Notes: generated from the sequence alone by a model not told the origin. Shown: positions 1-9,076, counted from the first letter of the stretch. The stretch: DNA of 64,000 nucleotides from JBBRNH01 sp038230415 (GCA_038230415.1 JBBRNH010000004.1:58003-122002); one strand, 5' to 3'. A program made the numbers and translations.

Positions 1-620
1 ATGTCTAAAAAAACACGCCCGTAGGTGTTGATCTCCCCCGTTAGCGGGCAGTCGCCGAAGGTTTTGCAGCCGCCATCGAGTTCATACATGGCCTGACCGA
101 GACTATTGCGGAAATACGGATCATCTTTCGGGCGGATAAATTTGGTGAACGGGGCGTATTCGGCATCTCTGGCCCAGGCCAGATTGAAGGGATTGCCCGG
201 CGGGTCATAAAAATAATTGCGGGCTACGGCCAATGCCCGGCGGCTCTGCACGAGTCGGCTTTTCCAGCCCGTCGGTTTGGTGTTAAAACCAGGAATATAC
301 TGTTCGTCGTCGGTCATCCGGGTGCGTTCGAGGGCCGTGAAGCCGCGCCGGAACAGTTTGTCCCAGTCCTGATTTACGTGCAGGTTGCGCCCGGCCCCGT
401 TGAAGGTGACTGATTTACCGGCAGGCAGGTAAAAGTCACCCACCACGTCAATATTCCAGTACCCTTTTTGGTTGGCGGGCGTGGGTGTAAACGGGCTTTT
501 GGGCGTGGGCTTAAGCGGCACGAGTGGTTGTGCTACTGCTACTGCCGATGGGCCGATTGCCGCCAGCGTAACCCAAAACAAAGCACCGACGCATAAACCC
601 GATGTAAATAGACGATTCAT
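1..620 (-). CDS. Secreted protein of unknown function, 3' part outside window
   Basis: An open frame runs on the minus strand from an ATG at 620 to the window edge without a stop, giving about 206 N-terminal residues. The first 30 residues (MNRLFTSGLCVGALFWVTLA, then a small-residue stretch ending AVAVAQ) look like a signal peptide. The mature part is rich in Trp, Tyr, Pro and Asn and carries paired Cys (GGCKTFGDCPL) near the visible end. I do not recognise the family. It is divergent from the rhamnosidase gene at 724, so it may belong to the same carbohydrate-related neighbourhood. That link is inference from position only. Confidence 0.7.
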   Translation of the reverse strand, partial: MNRLFTSGLCVGALFWVTLAAIGPSAVAVAQPLVPLKPTPKSPFTPTPANQKGYWNIDVVGDFYLPAGKSVTFNGAGRNLHVNQDWDKLFRRGFTALERTRMTDDEQYIPGFNTKPTGWKSRLVQSRRALAVARNYFYDPPGNPFNLAWARDAEYAPFTKFIRPKDDPYFRNSLGQAMYELDGGCKTFGDCPLTGEINTYGRVFLD

Positions 621-723
621 GGAGTATAGTAAATTGTGAATGACGAGGCTACAAACCCGTTGTCAAGAAGTGTGCCAGTCTCTTGATTTTTCCTACCTTT
701 CTCGCGCTTAAATCATCTGCTTT

Positions 724-3156
724 ATGTTCATTCGCTTTCTTTTTGTGTGGTTGTTAGTCAGCAGCACCGCTTTTGCCCAAACGCCCGGCCCGCTCCCGGC
801 CCACCCCAACACGGCTGAACCGGCCCCGCGCTGGTCTGTCGGCTACTGGGATGCCCGCTGGATAACCTGTGGCAGCGGCCAGCCGCCCACCGCCCCGGCC
901 CGGCAATACGGCGTGTATCATTTCAGGAAAACCATTGACCTGGCCCAAAAACCCGCGCAGTTCATCGTTCACGTCTCGGCTGATAACCGCTACCGGCTGT
1001 TTGTCAACGGCAAGGCGGTTGGCTTCGGCCCGGCCCGCTCGGATACCCAAAACTGGCACTACGAAACGCTTGACCTCGCACCATATTTGCAAACTGGTCC
1101 CAACGTGATAGCCGCGCAGGTCTGGTATCTGAACGACTCGGCCCCGTTTGCCCAGATGAGCTACCAACTCGGCTTTATCATGCAGGGCGATGGCGACGCG
1201 GAGAAAATTATAAACACCGGCCCCGGCTGGAAAGTCTGGCAAAACCCGGCCTACGAACCCCATAAAGCCCCCAACCTGAACACGTATCTGGTCGTTGGTG
1301 ATGGCGACCGCGTGGATGCCGCCCGTTATCCCTGGGGTTGGGAACGGCCCGGTTTCGATGATAAAGCCTGGCCCGCAGCCCAGCCGCTCTGGTTCACGGC
1401 TAAAACACGCGGCTACGGCACCGACGGTAACTGGGCGTTGGCCCGCCGAACGATTCCGATGATGGAAGACCGCCCCGAACGGCTTAAAACCGTTCGGCGG
1501 GCCGAATACGTGAAAATGCCCGACACGTTTTTGCAGGGGAAATCGCCGGTGACGGTTCCGGCGCAGACGCGGGCCGTGTTCCTTCTCGATCAGGGATACC
1601 TCACCAACGCCTATCCCGAACTGACCGTGAGTAGTGGCAAAGGCGCAACCGTTACCCTGGCCTACGCCGAAGCCCTCGTGGATGCCAAGCGGCAAAAAGG
1701 TAATCGCAACGACATCGAGGGCCGGAAATTAATCGGTATCGAAGACCAGTTTCTGCCCGACGGAGCCGCCAACCGCCTGTTTCGTCCGCTCTGGTTCCGT
1801 ACCTATCGCTACCTGCAAATCACCGTCGAAACCAACCGGGAGCCGTTGATCCTGAACGACTTAATCGGGCAGTTCACGGGGTATCCATTTCAGGAAAAAG
1901 CCGCCTTTGCCAGCAGCGACAGCACCTTGCGCGGCATCTGGGACGCGGGCTGGCGCACGGCGCGGCTCTGCGCGGGTGAGACGTATTTCGACTGCCCCTA
2001 CTACGAACAGTTGCAGTACGTGGGCGATACGCGGGTACAGGCCATGATTTCACTGTATGTGGCCGGCGACGACCGGCTCATGAAAAAGGCCATTCTCGAT
2101 TATGACCACAGCCGGTTTAACGACGGCCTGACTCAAAGCCGCTACCCATCGGCTGATTTTCAGGTGATTCCCACGTTTTCGCTGTTCTGGGTCTGCATGA
2201 TTCATGACTACTGGATGCACCGGCAAGACGACAATTTTGTGAAACAGATGCTGCCCGGCATCGCGCAGGTGCTGGCCTGGCACGAAGCCCGATTAGACAA
2301 ATCGGGGCTGAACGGCACGCTGGAATGGTGGAATTTTGTGGACTGGTGCTGGCCCTGGAACGAAACCGAACGCACGGGCGGAGTACCGCCGGGCAATACG
2401 GGTGGCGGGTCATCAATCCTGACCCTGCAACAAGCCTACACCCTCGACCGGGCCGCCGACCTGATGGCGCATTACGGCCAAAACGATCAGGCCGCGCACT
2501 ACCGCAGTCTGGCCCTCCGCATGAAAAAAGCGGTGCTGGAACGTTGCTACGATGCCGGCCGGGGCCTGATGGCCGATACGCCGGTGGGTTCTGGTGCCAA
2601 CACAAGAACGTTTAGCCAGCACGCCAACATCCTCGCCGTGCTGACCGATGCCGTGCCGGTGGCGCAGCAACGCGCCCTGTTGAAACGCGCTATGGCCGAT
2701 ACGAGCCTGACGCAGGCCACGTTTTATTTTAAGTTCTATCTGTTTCAGGCGCTCAAAAAAACCGGAATGGGCGATCAACTCCTTCCGCAACTGCAACCCT
2801 GGCGCACCATGCTCGCTACCGGCCTGACCACCTTTGCCGAGCAGCCCGAACCAACGCGCTCCGACTGCCACGCCTGGAGCGCGTCGCCGGTGTATGAATT
2901 TATCAGCACCGTTTGCGGCATTAACTCCGCCGAGCCGGGCTTCCGCAGCGTCCGTATCGAGCCGTTCTTAGGCGAACTCAAAACCGTATCGGGCAAGATG
3001 CCGCACCCATTAGGCGACGTGTCGGTGCAGTTTGTCAAAACCCCGACCGGCACCCTGACCGGCACTGTGACCCTGCCGCCCGGCCTGACCGGAACCCTGC
3101 GCTGGAACGGCAAAACGCAGGCGTTAGCAAGCGGAACGCAGCCGGTGGGGTTGTGA
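724..3156 (+). CDS. Secreted alpha-L-rhamnosidase-like glycoside hydrolase (GH78 type)
   Basis: The 810-residue protein begins with a clear signal peptide (MFIRFLFVWLLVSSTAFAQ). Residues about 50-150 resemble the N-terminal beta-sandwich of GH78 proteins (FIVHVSADNRYRLFVNGK). A central beta domain follows, then a six-hairpin (alpha/alpha)6 catalytic barrel from about residue 390. The segment CPYYEQLQYVGDTR matches the position of the GH78 general acid, and EQPEPTRSDCHAWSASP matches the conserved segment near the C-terminal side of the active site. A small beta domain closes the protein. The role would be to remove terminal alpha-L-rhamnose from plant or microbial glycans in the periplasm or outside. 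Substrate specificity cannot be read from sequence. Its last 76 bases and the following 13 bases recur at 3986-4073. Confidence 0.82.
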   Translation: MFIRFLFVWLLVSSTAFAQTPGPLPAHPNTAEPAPRWSVGYWDARWITCGSGQPPTAPARQYGVYHFRKTIDLAQKPAQFIVHVSADNRYRLFVNGKAVGFGPARSDTQNWHYETLDLAPYLQTGPNVIAAQVWYLNDSAPFAQMSYQLGFIMQGDGDAEKIINTGPGWKVWQNPAYEPHKAPNLNTYLVVGDGDRVDAARYPWGWERPGFDDKAWPAAQPLWFTAKTRGYGTDGNWALARRTIPMMEDRPERLKTVRRAEYVKMPDTFLQGKSPVTVPAQTRAVFLLDQGYLTNAYPELTVSSGKGATVTLAYAEALVDAKRQKGNRNDIEGRKLIGIEDQFLPDGAANRLFRPLWFRTYRYLQITVETNREPLILNDLIGQFTGYPFQEKAAFASSDSTLRGIWDAGWRTARLCAGETYFDCPYYEQLQYVGDTRVQAMISLYVAGDDRLMKKAILDYDHSRFNDGLTQSRYPSADFQVIPTFSLFWVCMIHDYWMHRQDDNFVKQMLPGIAQVLAWHEARLDKSGLNGTLEWWNFVDWCWPWNETERTGGVPPGNTGGGSSILTLQQAYTLDRAADLMAHYGQNDQAAHYRSLALRMKKAVLERCYDAGRGLMADTPVGSGANTRTFSQHANILAVLTDAVPVAQQRALLKRAMADTSLTQATFYFKFYLFQALKKTGMGDQLLPQLQPWRTMLATGLTTFAEQPEPTRSDCHAWSASPVYEFISTVCGINSAEPGFRSVRIEPFLGELKTVSGKMPHPLGDVSVQFVKTPTGTLTGTVTLPPGLTGTLRWNGKTQALASGTQPVGL

Positions 3157-3169
3157 TGCGGGGGTAGGG
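3081..3169. repeat. Direct repeat copy A, 3' end of rhamnosidase gene
   Basis: About 88 bp covering the last 25 codons, the stop and a G-rich tail of the rhamnosidase gene. It recurs at 3986-4073 with about five substitutions and one single-base length difference. The two copies bracket the gene at 3219-3914. Confidence 0.9.
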
Positions 3170-3218
3170 TAGGAGTATGTACTGGACTGATTATCAAACT
3201 AATAGATAGAGAAAATAA

Positions 3219-3914
3219 ATGAATAAACTCATTTTTGTACTGACCGTAGTGTTTGGACAGGCGGCTTTCGGCCAGGAACATCTCGTTCCGGCCAATGATT
3301 ACTATTCTGCTTACCAATACCAGCATCGGTACTATAGCTTAGTTCGGCAGCGATTGATTGGAGACCTTAATGAGCGGGTTGTGGCACGGGTGATTGTCTT
3401 GCCTTCGTTTGAACCAGAGTATGTAGTAACGGTTGACTCATCCCGAAAAGGCTATTTCTTGCTTTACCGCACTTTTGAGAAGAGCATTTGGTATGCACAG
3501 AATAAAGTAGTTTCTGACAGCATGATAACCGATAATGTACTTGGTAAAGTGGAATTCAGAAAATCAATCAGTGAAAAATTGGCGAAACTACTGAACGTCC
3601 TTTTCTTTGACCTTGCCAGCAAAGCGCGTTATCCCGATTTTGTATATGAAACGTTCAGGGGTAAAAAAACGCGGATGATTTCAATTGGCACTGACGGAAC
3701 GACCTACAATTTCATGGCATTTGGCTCTGGCTTTGGTATTCGATGCGGTGAAACGTGGTCTCCTAAAACGGGTTCATTAATGGATGAATTAGTTAAGGTC
3801 TCTGATTTGATGGTATCCGTTGCCCAGGAAGGATCGCCAGAAAGCCGATTACAGGAAGCTGCGGAAGCACTCCACAACAAAATTCAGAAAGACTCAGAAA
3901 CTATAAAAAAATAA
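3219..3914 (+). CDS. Secreted protein of unknown function
   Basis: The 231-residue protein starts with a signal peptide (MNKLIFVLTVVFGQAAFG) and has no domain I recognise. The mature part is charged, with hydrophobic strands in the middle (VVARVIVLPSFEPEYVVTV, YFLLYRTF) and an acidic/basic C-terminal helix ending in KDSETIKK. The gene is visibly AT-richer than the rhamnosidase gene before it. It lies exactly between two copies of the rhamnosidase gene's 3' end, which suggests a gain by duplication or insertion. It could be an accessory secreted protein, but nothing assigns a function. Confidence 0.6.
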   Translation: MNKLIFVLTVVFGQAAFGQEHLVPANDYYSAYQYQHRYYSLVRQRLIGDLNERVVARVIVLPSFEPEYVVTVDSSRKGYFLLYRTFEKSIWYAQNKVVSDSMITDNVLGKVEFRKSISEKLAKLLNVLFFDLASKARYPDFVYETFRGKKTRMISIGTDGTTYNFMAFGSGFGIRCGETWSPKTGSLMDELVKVSDLMVSVAQEGSPESRLQEAAEALHNKIQKDSETIKK

Positions 3915-3985
3915 ATTCTTCGCTGATTTGTCAACCAATCCGTTGTCTTACTTGGATTTATATCGTCACGAAAGGAGAGAAGAAT

Positions 3986-4073
3986 CGGCCTGACTGGAAC
4001 CCTGCGCTGGAACGGCAAAACCTAAGCGTTGGCAAGCGGAACGCAGCCGGTGGGGTTGTGATGCGGGGTAGGG
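3986..4073. repeat. Direct repeat copy B, orphan fragment of rhamnosidase 3' end
   Basis: This non-coding fragment is nearly identical to 3081-3169. It is not attached to any open rhamnosidase frame and has accumulated changes, including an in-frame CTAAGC in place of GCAGGC. It looks like a scar of a local duplication or insertion that placed the 231-residue gene between the two copies. Confidence 0.88.
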
Positions 4074-4106
4074 GAAGATGCTGACCGGGGAGCCGATGAG
4101 CGAGTC

Positions 4107-4994
4107 TCACTTCCGATAAACACAGGCCTTGTTATCCGATTTTTGATAGTAACGCTTGTAATTCAGGGCTTTAGGGTCGGTGCAGCCCACCAGATTCAGC
4201 AGTTCTATGTTTCTGAAATCAATCGGGTGGCTTTCGGCCTGCAACGCAATGTAGCCCGTGCCGAGGGGCGTTCCGTCTTTTTTGATCCAGGCTTCGGCGT
4301 GTTCATCGCTGATGCCGCCTGCTTTCCAGTTCATATTGCCGCCCACAAATCCACCACCGACTTGCAGCTTCTCGAACGTCAGCACCGTGTCACCCTCAAT
4401 GATTTGGTGCGCTATAGAATCGCCCAGCACAATCAGTCCGGCGTTTATCCATTGGTCGCCATCGTAGGTTTTCGAGTCGGAGTCAATGCAGTGTTCCATT
4501 CGCAGCCCGCCCGTCATCGAAACCTGCGTGCCGGGGGTGCAGAGGTTGCCCGTATGCCGAACCCCCTTACCTAAACCGCCCAGCAGTTGCATCTCCAGCG
4601 AGACCGGAAATCCCTGATTAAACGATAGGCTCTGCGCCGATTGCGCGTGAAACATTACGCCACTGTTTCGCACATTCCAGACGGCCCCGCCTTTGGTTTG
4701 CTCGCCCCGAAAGCGGTATTGGTATTTCAGGATGTAGTACGAATACGGCGTTTTGTAGTAGAGATGACCGTATTTATCGTCGAAGTTCTGGTATTCGTCG
4801 TACATCACGCGCAGCATTCCGTCCTGCACCCGAAACGTGTTTTTGTAGTTATCGTTGACGGGCTGCCCGGCAATTTTTATGTCCCAGCCGGTCAGGTCTT
4901 TGCCATTGAAGAGGGATTGCCAGTCGGTTTGGTCTGCCTTTTTCTGAGCGAACAACGCGCTGATGGTCAGCAGGTAAATAAGAATCGTTTTCAT
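4107..4994 (-). CDS. Secreted DUF1080 / 3-keto-disaccharide hydrolase-domain protein
   Basis: A signal peptide (MKTILIYLLTISALFA) is followed by one DUF1080 domain of about 230 residues. Typical family signatures are WQSLFNGKDLTGWDIKI near the start, the beta-rich core FRVQDGMLRVMYDEY, and YHLxYRFRGE-like YILKYQYRFRGEQ. The end carries GYIALQAESHPIDFRNIELL, a well-conserved DUF1080 feature. The fold is a concanavalin-like jelly roll. Members act on glycosides or 3-keto-glycosides outside the cell. A short C-terminal tail (CTDPKALNYKRYYQKSDNKACV) holds two Cys. The gene is divergent from the B12 locus and may belong with the glycan genes upstream. Confidence 0.82.
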   Translation of the reverse strand: MKTILIYLLTISALFAQKKADQTDWQSLFNGKDLTGWDIKIAGQPVNDNYKNTFRVQDGMLRVMYDEYQNFDDKYGHLYYKTPYSYYILKYQYRFRGEQTKGGAVWNVRNSGVMFHAQSAQSLSFNQGFPVSLEMQLLGGLGKGVRHTGNLCTPGTQVSMTGGLRMEHCIDSDSKTYDGDQWINAGLIVLGDSIAHQIIEGDTVLTFEKLQVGGGFVGGNMNWKAGGISDEHAEAWIKKDGTPLGTGYIALQAESHPIDFRNIELLNLVGCTDPKALNYKRYYQKSDNKACVYRK

Positions 4995-5077
4995 GGGTTA
5001 GGGGTTTGCGCCGGAATTCATGCTTGCCCATAAAGGCCGGATATTGGCCCGAATTACTACCTTTACCCACAGATATA

Positions 5078-5252
5078 GGTGCCTGATGCCGCTTCGTGGC
5101 GGCTTTCAAGGCTTAAACGGGAAACTGGTTCGATGCCAGTGCTGTCCCCGCAACTGTACGTCTCGATTAAGAGCCGGTTCATTCCGCACGTCACTGGATA
5201 GTAGTATCCGGGAAGACCTGAACCGGCGAGACAAGCCAGGAGACCTGCCTGT
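5078..5252 (+). ncRNA. Cobalamin riboswitch (B12 element)
   Basis: The leader contains the conserved elements of the cobalamin aptamer in order: GGTGCCTGATGCCGC, then AAACGGGAAACTGGT, the B12-box-like CCAGTGCTGTCCCCGCAACT, a CACTGG helix partner, CCGGGAAGACC, and the terminal GACAAGCCAGGAGACCTGCC. The next gene is a TonB-dependent receptor of BtuB type, the usual target. Binding of adenosyl- or methylcobalamin is expected to reduce expression. Confidence 0.93.
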
Positions 5253-5266
5253 ATTTATCCGCTATT

Positions 5267-5290
5267 CGGGTTTTCGGAGGAAAAACCCCG
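5267..5290 (+). promoter_or_regulatory. Hairpin after the B12 aptamer, likely expression platform
   Basis: A stem CGGGTTTT / AAAACCCCG with a loop containing CGGAGG lies 15 nt after the aptamer and about 47 nt before the predicted TTG start. It could be the switching hairpin that hides or exposes a purine-rich segment. No T-run follows directly, so a translation-level or combined mechanism is more likely than simple termination. This is inference. Confidence 0.45.
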
Positions 5291-5337
5291 ACGGCGTACT
5301 GAGTTAATCGGTTCATTTTTAGCGACGTACTACGCCT

Positions 5338-7272
5338 TTGTCAGACGACTTCACCGTTGGCCGATGCCCTGTTTTCCGGCTGTTTCTGGTCGGCTTAGGG
5401 TGTTTGTGCCTGTCTTATCCGGGCCTGGCACAACCGTTTCGGCCCGTGTCGCTGTCGGCGGTAACGGTGCGCGGCACGGCCCCAGAACGATTTCTGGCCG
5501 GGCAGAAGGTGCAACAAATTGACTCGGCGATGCTGGCCCAGTTTCGGTTTCAGACCCTGGCTGATGCCCTGGCGATGACCACGCCATTGGCCCTGAAAAG
5601 CTACGGAGACGGGCAGTTGGCAACGGTTTCATTTCGCGGTACGTCGGCCAACCATACCGCCGTTCTCTGGAATGGCGTAAATATCAATCAGCCCATGACC
5701 GGCCAAAGCGACTTTTCGACGCTGCCCGTTGTGGGTTTCGACCGACTGTCGGTACAGTTTGGTGCGTCGGCCAGCGCGGTCGGTTCCGATGCCGTAGGCG
5801 GGTCGGTGCTGCTCGGTTCCACCCCCGACTGGCGGGTTGGTGTGCGCAGTTCGGTAGGCATTCGGGCGGGCAGTTTTCAGAATCACCAGGTGCAGGGCGG
5901 GGTGCGGTATGGCCTTTCCCAAAAAAGCAACTGGCAATTCGCGGGGAATACCGCCGTCTATCAAAACCAGCTTAACAACCGCTACGGCAGCACCCAACGG
6001 CGCGGCTATTTTTTAGAGTCAGCAGAAACCCGGCAGCGTGGCCTAATTCAGAACCTCTACGCCCGCAACCAGCGCAGTCAGCAACTCTCGCTCACAACCT
6101 GGCTCAACGACAATGACTTAGTGGTTTCTCCCCGTGACATGGCCGGTCGCGAGCGCACCCGAACGCAAGCTGCCCGGATACTGGCGACCTACGAAACCGA
6201 CCGTACAACCCTGAAAATCGGCTGGCTGCGCGACGTGTTAGACTACGCCAAGGGTGATTTTGACAACCCCAGCCACTCCCGCACCGACCAATTTCTGGCC
6301 CGCGCCGAGCGCGAATTCGATTGGACGCTCAATGCCCGCAACGCCCGGCTCACCTTCAGGACGGGCGGGCAGTGGGCGCACTACCGAACGCAGGTGGACG
6401 GATACGGCGGGCAACTCATCACCGAAAATCGGCAGGATGTCTATGCCCTCACCCGGCTGGTAGCAGGGCGGTGGGCGGTGTCGGCCAACCTGCGGCAGGC
6501 GTTTGTAACGCGGTTCAGCCCGCCCCTCACGCCCTCGCTGGGGGCCGACTTTCGGGCCGTTGACCGGGCGCGGACATCACTCACGGCGCGGGCATCGGCG
6601 GGGCGCAGCTACCGCGTACCCACCCTCAACGAACGCTACTGGCGGCAACTTGGCAACCCCGGCCTCCGCCCCGAAAGCGGCCTGAATCTCGAAGCCGGAT
6701 TGCTGGCCCGTTTCCAGCCCAACGCCCGGCTGTTGCTGACCGCCGACGTAGCCACCTACCGCAATCGCATTGACGACTGGAGCTACTGGAACCCCGATTA
6801 TGGCTACCGGGTCGAGAATCTGCAACTTGTGGTGGCGCGGGGTTTCGAGTGGGCTGGCACGGCCACCTACACCACGACACACTGGCAAATTGGCGGGCGA
6901 TTGGGTTATGCCTTCACGCGGTCGTCGCAGGAACGGGCGTATGGTTTATACGTTAATGACCTGATTGGCAAGCAATTGATTTATGTACCGATACATTCGG
7001 GTACGGCCAACGCCTTTGTGCAGTATAAAAAGACACGACTCACGGCGCAGATGCTGGCGGTTTCCCGCCGGTATGTGACCTTCGACAACAGCCAGTTTTT
7101 GCCCGGTTACGTGCTGACCAATCTCCTGCTCGAAGCACCATTTCGGGTTGGGGTAGTGCGCGGCACGGTGCAGGGGCAAGTCAGTAACGTTACCGACGCG
7201 CTGGTGCTGAATGTGAAGCGGAATGCCCTGCCGGGTCGCAGCTTTTCCATAAATCTAAACGTCTCATTTTGA
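5338..7272 (+). CDS. btuB: TonB-dependent outer-membrane cobalamin receptor, BtuB-like
   Basis: This 644-residue receptor has a signal segment (FRLFLVGLGCLCLSYPGLAQ), a plug domain at about residues 45-155 (ADALAMTTPLALKSYGDGQL, VLWNGVNINQPMTGQSDFST, GSDAVGGSVLL) and a 22-strand-type barrel ending in the aromatic terminal strand RSFSINLNVSF. It would import corrinoids across the outer membrane using TonB energy. The cobalamin riboswitch directly upstream and the BtuG-like lipoprotein directly downstream support B12 as substrate. The TTG start at 5338 is the first in-frame start after the riboswitch. No in-frame ATG lies before the signal peptide, so the exact start is uncertain. Confidence 0.88.
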   Translation: MSDDFTVGRCPVFRLFLVGLGCLCLSYPGLAQPFRPVSLSAVTVRGTAPERFLAGQKVQQIDSAMLAQFRFQTLADALAMTTPLALKSYGDGQLATVSFRGTSANHTAVLWNGVNINQPMTGQSDFSTLPVVGFDRLSVQFGASASAVGSDAVGGSVLLGSTPDWRVGVRSSVGIRAGSFQNHQVQGGVRYGLSQKSNWQFAGNTAVYQNQLNNRYGSTQRRGYFLESAETRQRGLIQNLYARNQRSQQLSLTTWLNDNDLVVSPRDMAGRERTRTQAARILATYETDRTTLKIGWLRDVLDYAKGDFDNPSHSRTDQFLARAEREFDWTLNARNARLTFRTGGQWAHYRTQVDGYGGQLITENRQDVYALTRLVAGRWAVSANLRQAFVTRFSPPLTPSLGADFRAVDRARTSLTARASAGRSYRVPTLNERYWRQLGNPGLRPESGLNLEAGLLARFQPNARLLLTADVATYRNRIDDWSYWNPDYGYRVENLQLVVARGFEWAGTATYTTTHWQIGGRLGYAFTRSSQERAYGLYVNDLIGKQLIYVPIHSGTANAFVQYKKTRLTAQMLAVSRRYVTFDNSQFLPGYVLTNLLLEAPFRVGVVRGTVQGQVSNVTDALVLNVKRNALPGRSFSINLNVSF

Positions 7273-7282
7273 CTTATTTACC

Positions 7283-8371
7283 ATGAAAAATCAACTCATT
7301 TTTTCCGCCCTGATCGCGGTTTTGGTATCAGCCTGTAAAGTTAGCGATACGCCCCCATCACCCTACGAAGCCGGAGCCTACATCATCAATCGGGGTAATT
7401 TTTCCGACAACAATGGCACGATTTCTTACATACCAACCAGCAGCAGCACGGCCCAAACCGACATTTTTAACCTTGTGAACCTGCGCCCGCTTACGGGTGG
7501 GGTGCAGGATTACGCCGAGGTTGACGGCAAAGGCTTGATTCTGGTGGACAACAGCACGGCGGGGCAGGATAAAATCGAGATTGTGGAAGTCGGCACATTC
7601 CGGTCGTTGGCAACATTGGCCGCGCCCGACATCGAAAACCCGCGTCAGATTCTGCGCGTCGGTGGCAACAAAGCCTACGTCACGTGCTGGGGCGCAACGG
7701 GCAGTTTTGCCAATTTCTACCCCAACGCGGGCTACATCGCCGTTGTGAGCCTGACTTCCAACACGGTTATCAAACGGATTCCGGTGGGCAAAGGCCCGGA
7801 GCAAATGACACTCTTCGAAAACGAGGTGTTTGTGGGCTACACCGACGGCACCGGCGAGAAAGCCATCACGGTCATTAACCTCGCAACCGACGGCCTGAAA
7901 ACGCCCGCCATTGATATCGGCACCAACGGAAACCCGGTCGGCATAGATGCCAATGGCAAACTGTGGGTGTATGCCAACAAAGAAATGATTCGGACTAATC
8001 CGCAGAGCAAAGCCATCGAAGCCCGGCTGAAAGTGGGAACGCATCCATCAAAATCGCCCAGTTCGATTGTGCAAAGCCCTGACAAACAACAGTTTTATTT
8101 CGTGTATGCGTTTTATGATGCTGCGGATAACTACAAACGCAAAGGTGAAACGTACCGCTTTAAGATCGCCGATGCGAGTATTTCAAGCACAACGCCGTTC
8201 ATCAACCGGCTGTTCGAAGGCTTGGGCGTTGACCCCAAAACCGGGAATATATATGCCGGTGTGGTGCCAAGCTACAAACAGGCTGGCTACGTGCTGCGCT
8301 ATCAGCCCGATGGTAAGTTGATTGATAGCGTCCGGGCCGAAATTGCCCCGACAAAGTTTGTCTTTAAATAA
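7283..8371 (+). CDS. Surface beta-propeller lipoprotein, BtuG-like cobalamin-binding partner
   Basis: The 362-residue protein begins with a lipoprotein signal (MKNQLIFSALIAVLVSACK), so Cys18 is the likely acylated residue. The mature part is made of repeated YncE/DUF5074-like blades (for example YIAVVSLTSNTVIKRIPVGKG and ILVDNSTAGQDKIEIVEVG). In Bacteroides, BtuG proteins of this type sit on the cell surface, bind B12 very tightly and pass it to BtuB. This gene starts 10 bp after the BtuB-like gene, so the two are probably co-transcribed under the riboswitch. The B12-binding role is inferred from family and context. Individual contact residues were not checked. Confidence 0.75.
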   Translation: MKNQLIFSALIAVLVSACKVSDTPPSPYEAGAYIINRGNFSDNNGTISYIPTSSSTAQTDIFNLVNLRPLTGGVQDYAEVDGKGLILVDNSTAGQDKIEIVEVGTFRSLATLAAPDIENPRQILRVGGNKAYVTCWGATGSFANFYPNAGYIAVVSLTSNTVIKRIPVGKGPEQMTLFENEVFVGYTDGTGEKAITVINLATDGLKTPAIDIGTNGNPVGIDANGKLWVYANKEMIRTNPQSKAIEARLKVGTHPSKSPSSIVQSPDKQQFYFVYAFYDAADNYKRKGETYRFKIADASISSTTPFINRLFEGLGVDPKTGNIYAGVVPSYKQAGYVLRYQPDGKLIDSVRAEIAPTKFVFK

Positions 8372-8377
8372 ATTCGT

Positions 8378-8405
8378 GTAGTTCCGGCAATCCTGCCGGA
8401 ACTAC
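8378..8405. terminator. Perfect hairpin between convergent genes
   Basis: A perfect 12-bp stem (GTAGTTCCGGCA / TGCCGGAACTAC) with a 4-nt ATCC loop lies between the stop at 8371 and the minus-strand stop at 8402, and slightly overlaps the latter gene's end. It could act as a bidirectional terminator or be a dispersed palindromic repeat. Confidence 0.65.
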
Positions 8406-9076
8406 TTTACCTGATTTGCCAATCGTTTGGCAACGGAATGATTGCGGAGGGGCGCGGCCAAGCCATCATATAAAGCGCGGGCTTCGGGCTTGGGAAATTC
8501 GTTGGCGTAGTTGCTCAACAGAAACAGGCTCAACGGAGAATCGGCGTGGGTGCGGATGTATTGCGTGACTTTTGCCATCTGCTCAATTTTGAGCCGCTTG
8601 GTTTCTGTCTCTACCCGCGCAGCAACCTCGGCGTTGCCCGTCTTTTGCTGGCGTTCATTGTAGAGCGTCATCAGTTTATCGCGGTAGGGCAGTTCAATTT
8701 CGGTCTGGAAACGTTGCCACTCGTCGGTGAGCGGAGAACCGGCAACGGTAGCCGTGCGGAGGTCTTTGCCGGTGCCGGAAATTACAACGTCATGGTCCAG
8801 AATAAAGCTGACCTGTCCGCCCACACCTTCCAGTGAAACAGTGTAATAATCAGTTTCCGGTACGGCCTGAGACAGCGTAAACTGCCCGTTGTTGGCTTGC
8901 CCTTTTGCCACCGTCAGCACCCGAGAACTGCCGTTGTCCTGCTTTTTGAGCAGCACCTTGTGCGTTCCGGTGAGTGAATCGAGTTTGCCGGTGATGGTGA
9001 ACGTGCCTTGTGCTAAGGCCGTGATTGCCAGCAGATACAGCGTGGCGAAGGAGGAGGTAAGTCGGAGAAAAAGCAT
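8402..9076 (-). CDS. DUF4369-domain protein without a thioredoxin domain
   Basis: The start is the ATG at 9076, which gives a signal peptide (MLFLRLTSSFATLYLLAITALAQ). Upstream in-frame codons read through the spacer and are rejected. Residues 25-115 resemble DUF4369 (TFTITGKLDSLTGTHKVLL, YTVSLEGVGGQVSFIL), and a helical region of about 100 residues follows. Many DUF4369 proteins continue into a TlpA/AhpC thioredoxin domain. This one stops at 224 residues, just after the helical part, with no CxxC, so it is a stand-alone or shortened form. Its likely place is the periplasm or cell envelope. Function is unknown. Confidence 0.65.
   Translation of the reverse strand: MLFLRLTSSFATLYLLAITALAQGTFTITGKLDSLTGTHKVLLKKQDNGSSRVLTVAKGQANNGQFTLSQAVPETDYYTVSLEGVGGQVSFILDHDVVISGTGKDLRTATVAGSPLTDEWQRFQTEIELPYRDKLMTLYNERQQKTGNAEVAARVETETKRLKIEQMAKVTQYIRTHADSPLSLFLLSNYANEFPKPEARALYDGLAAPLRNHSVAKRLANQVK

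Noticed and set aside
754..1695. Long minus-strand frame opposite the rhamnosidase gene
   Set aside because: It is a shadow in GC-rich coding DNA. Its translation has no domain features and the plus strand has a full GH78 protein.
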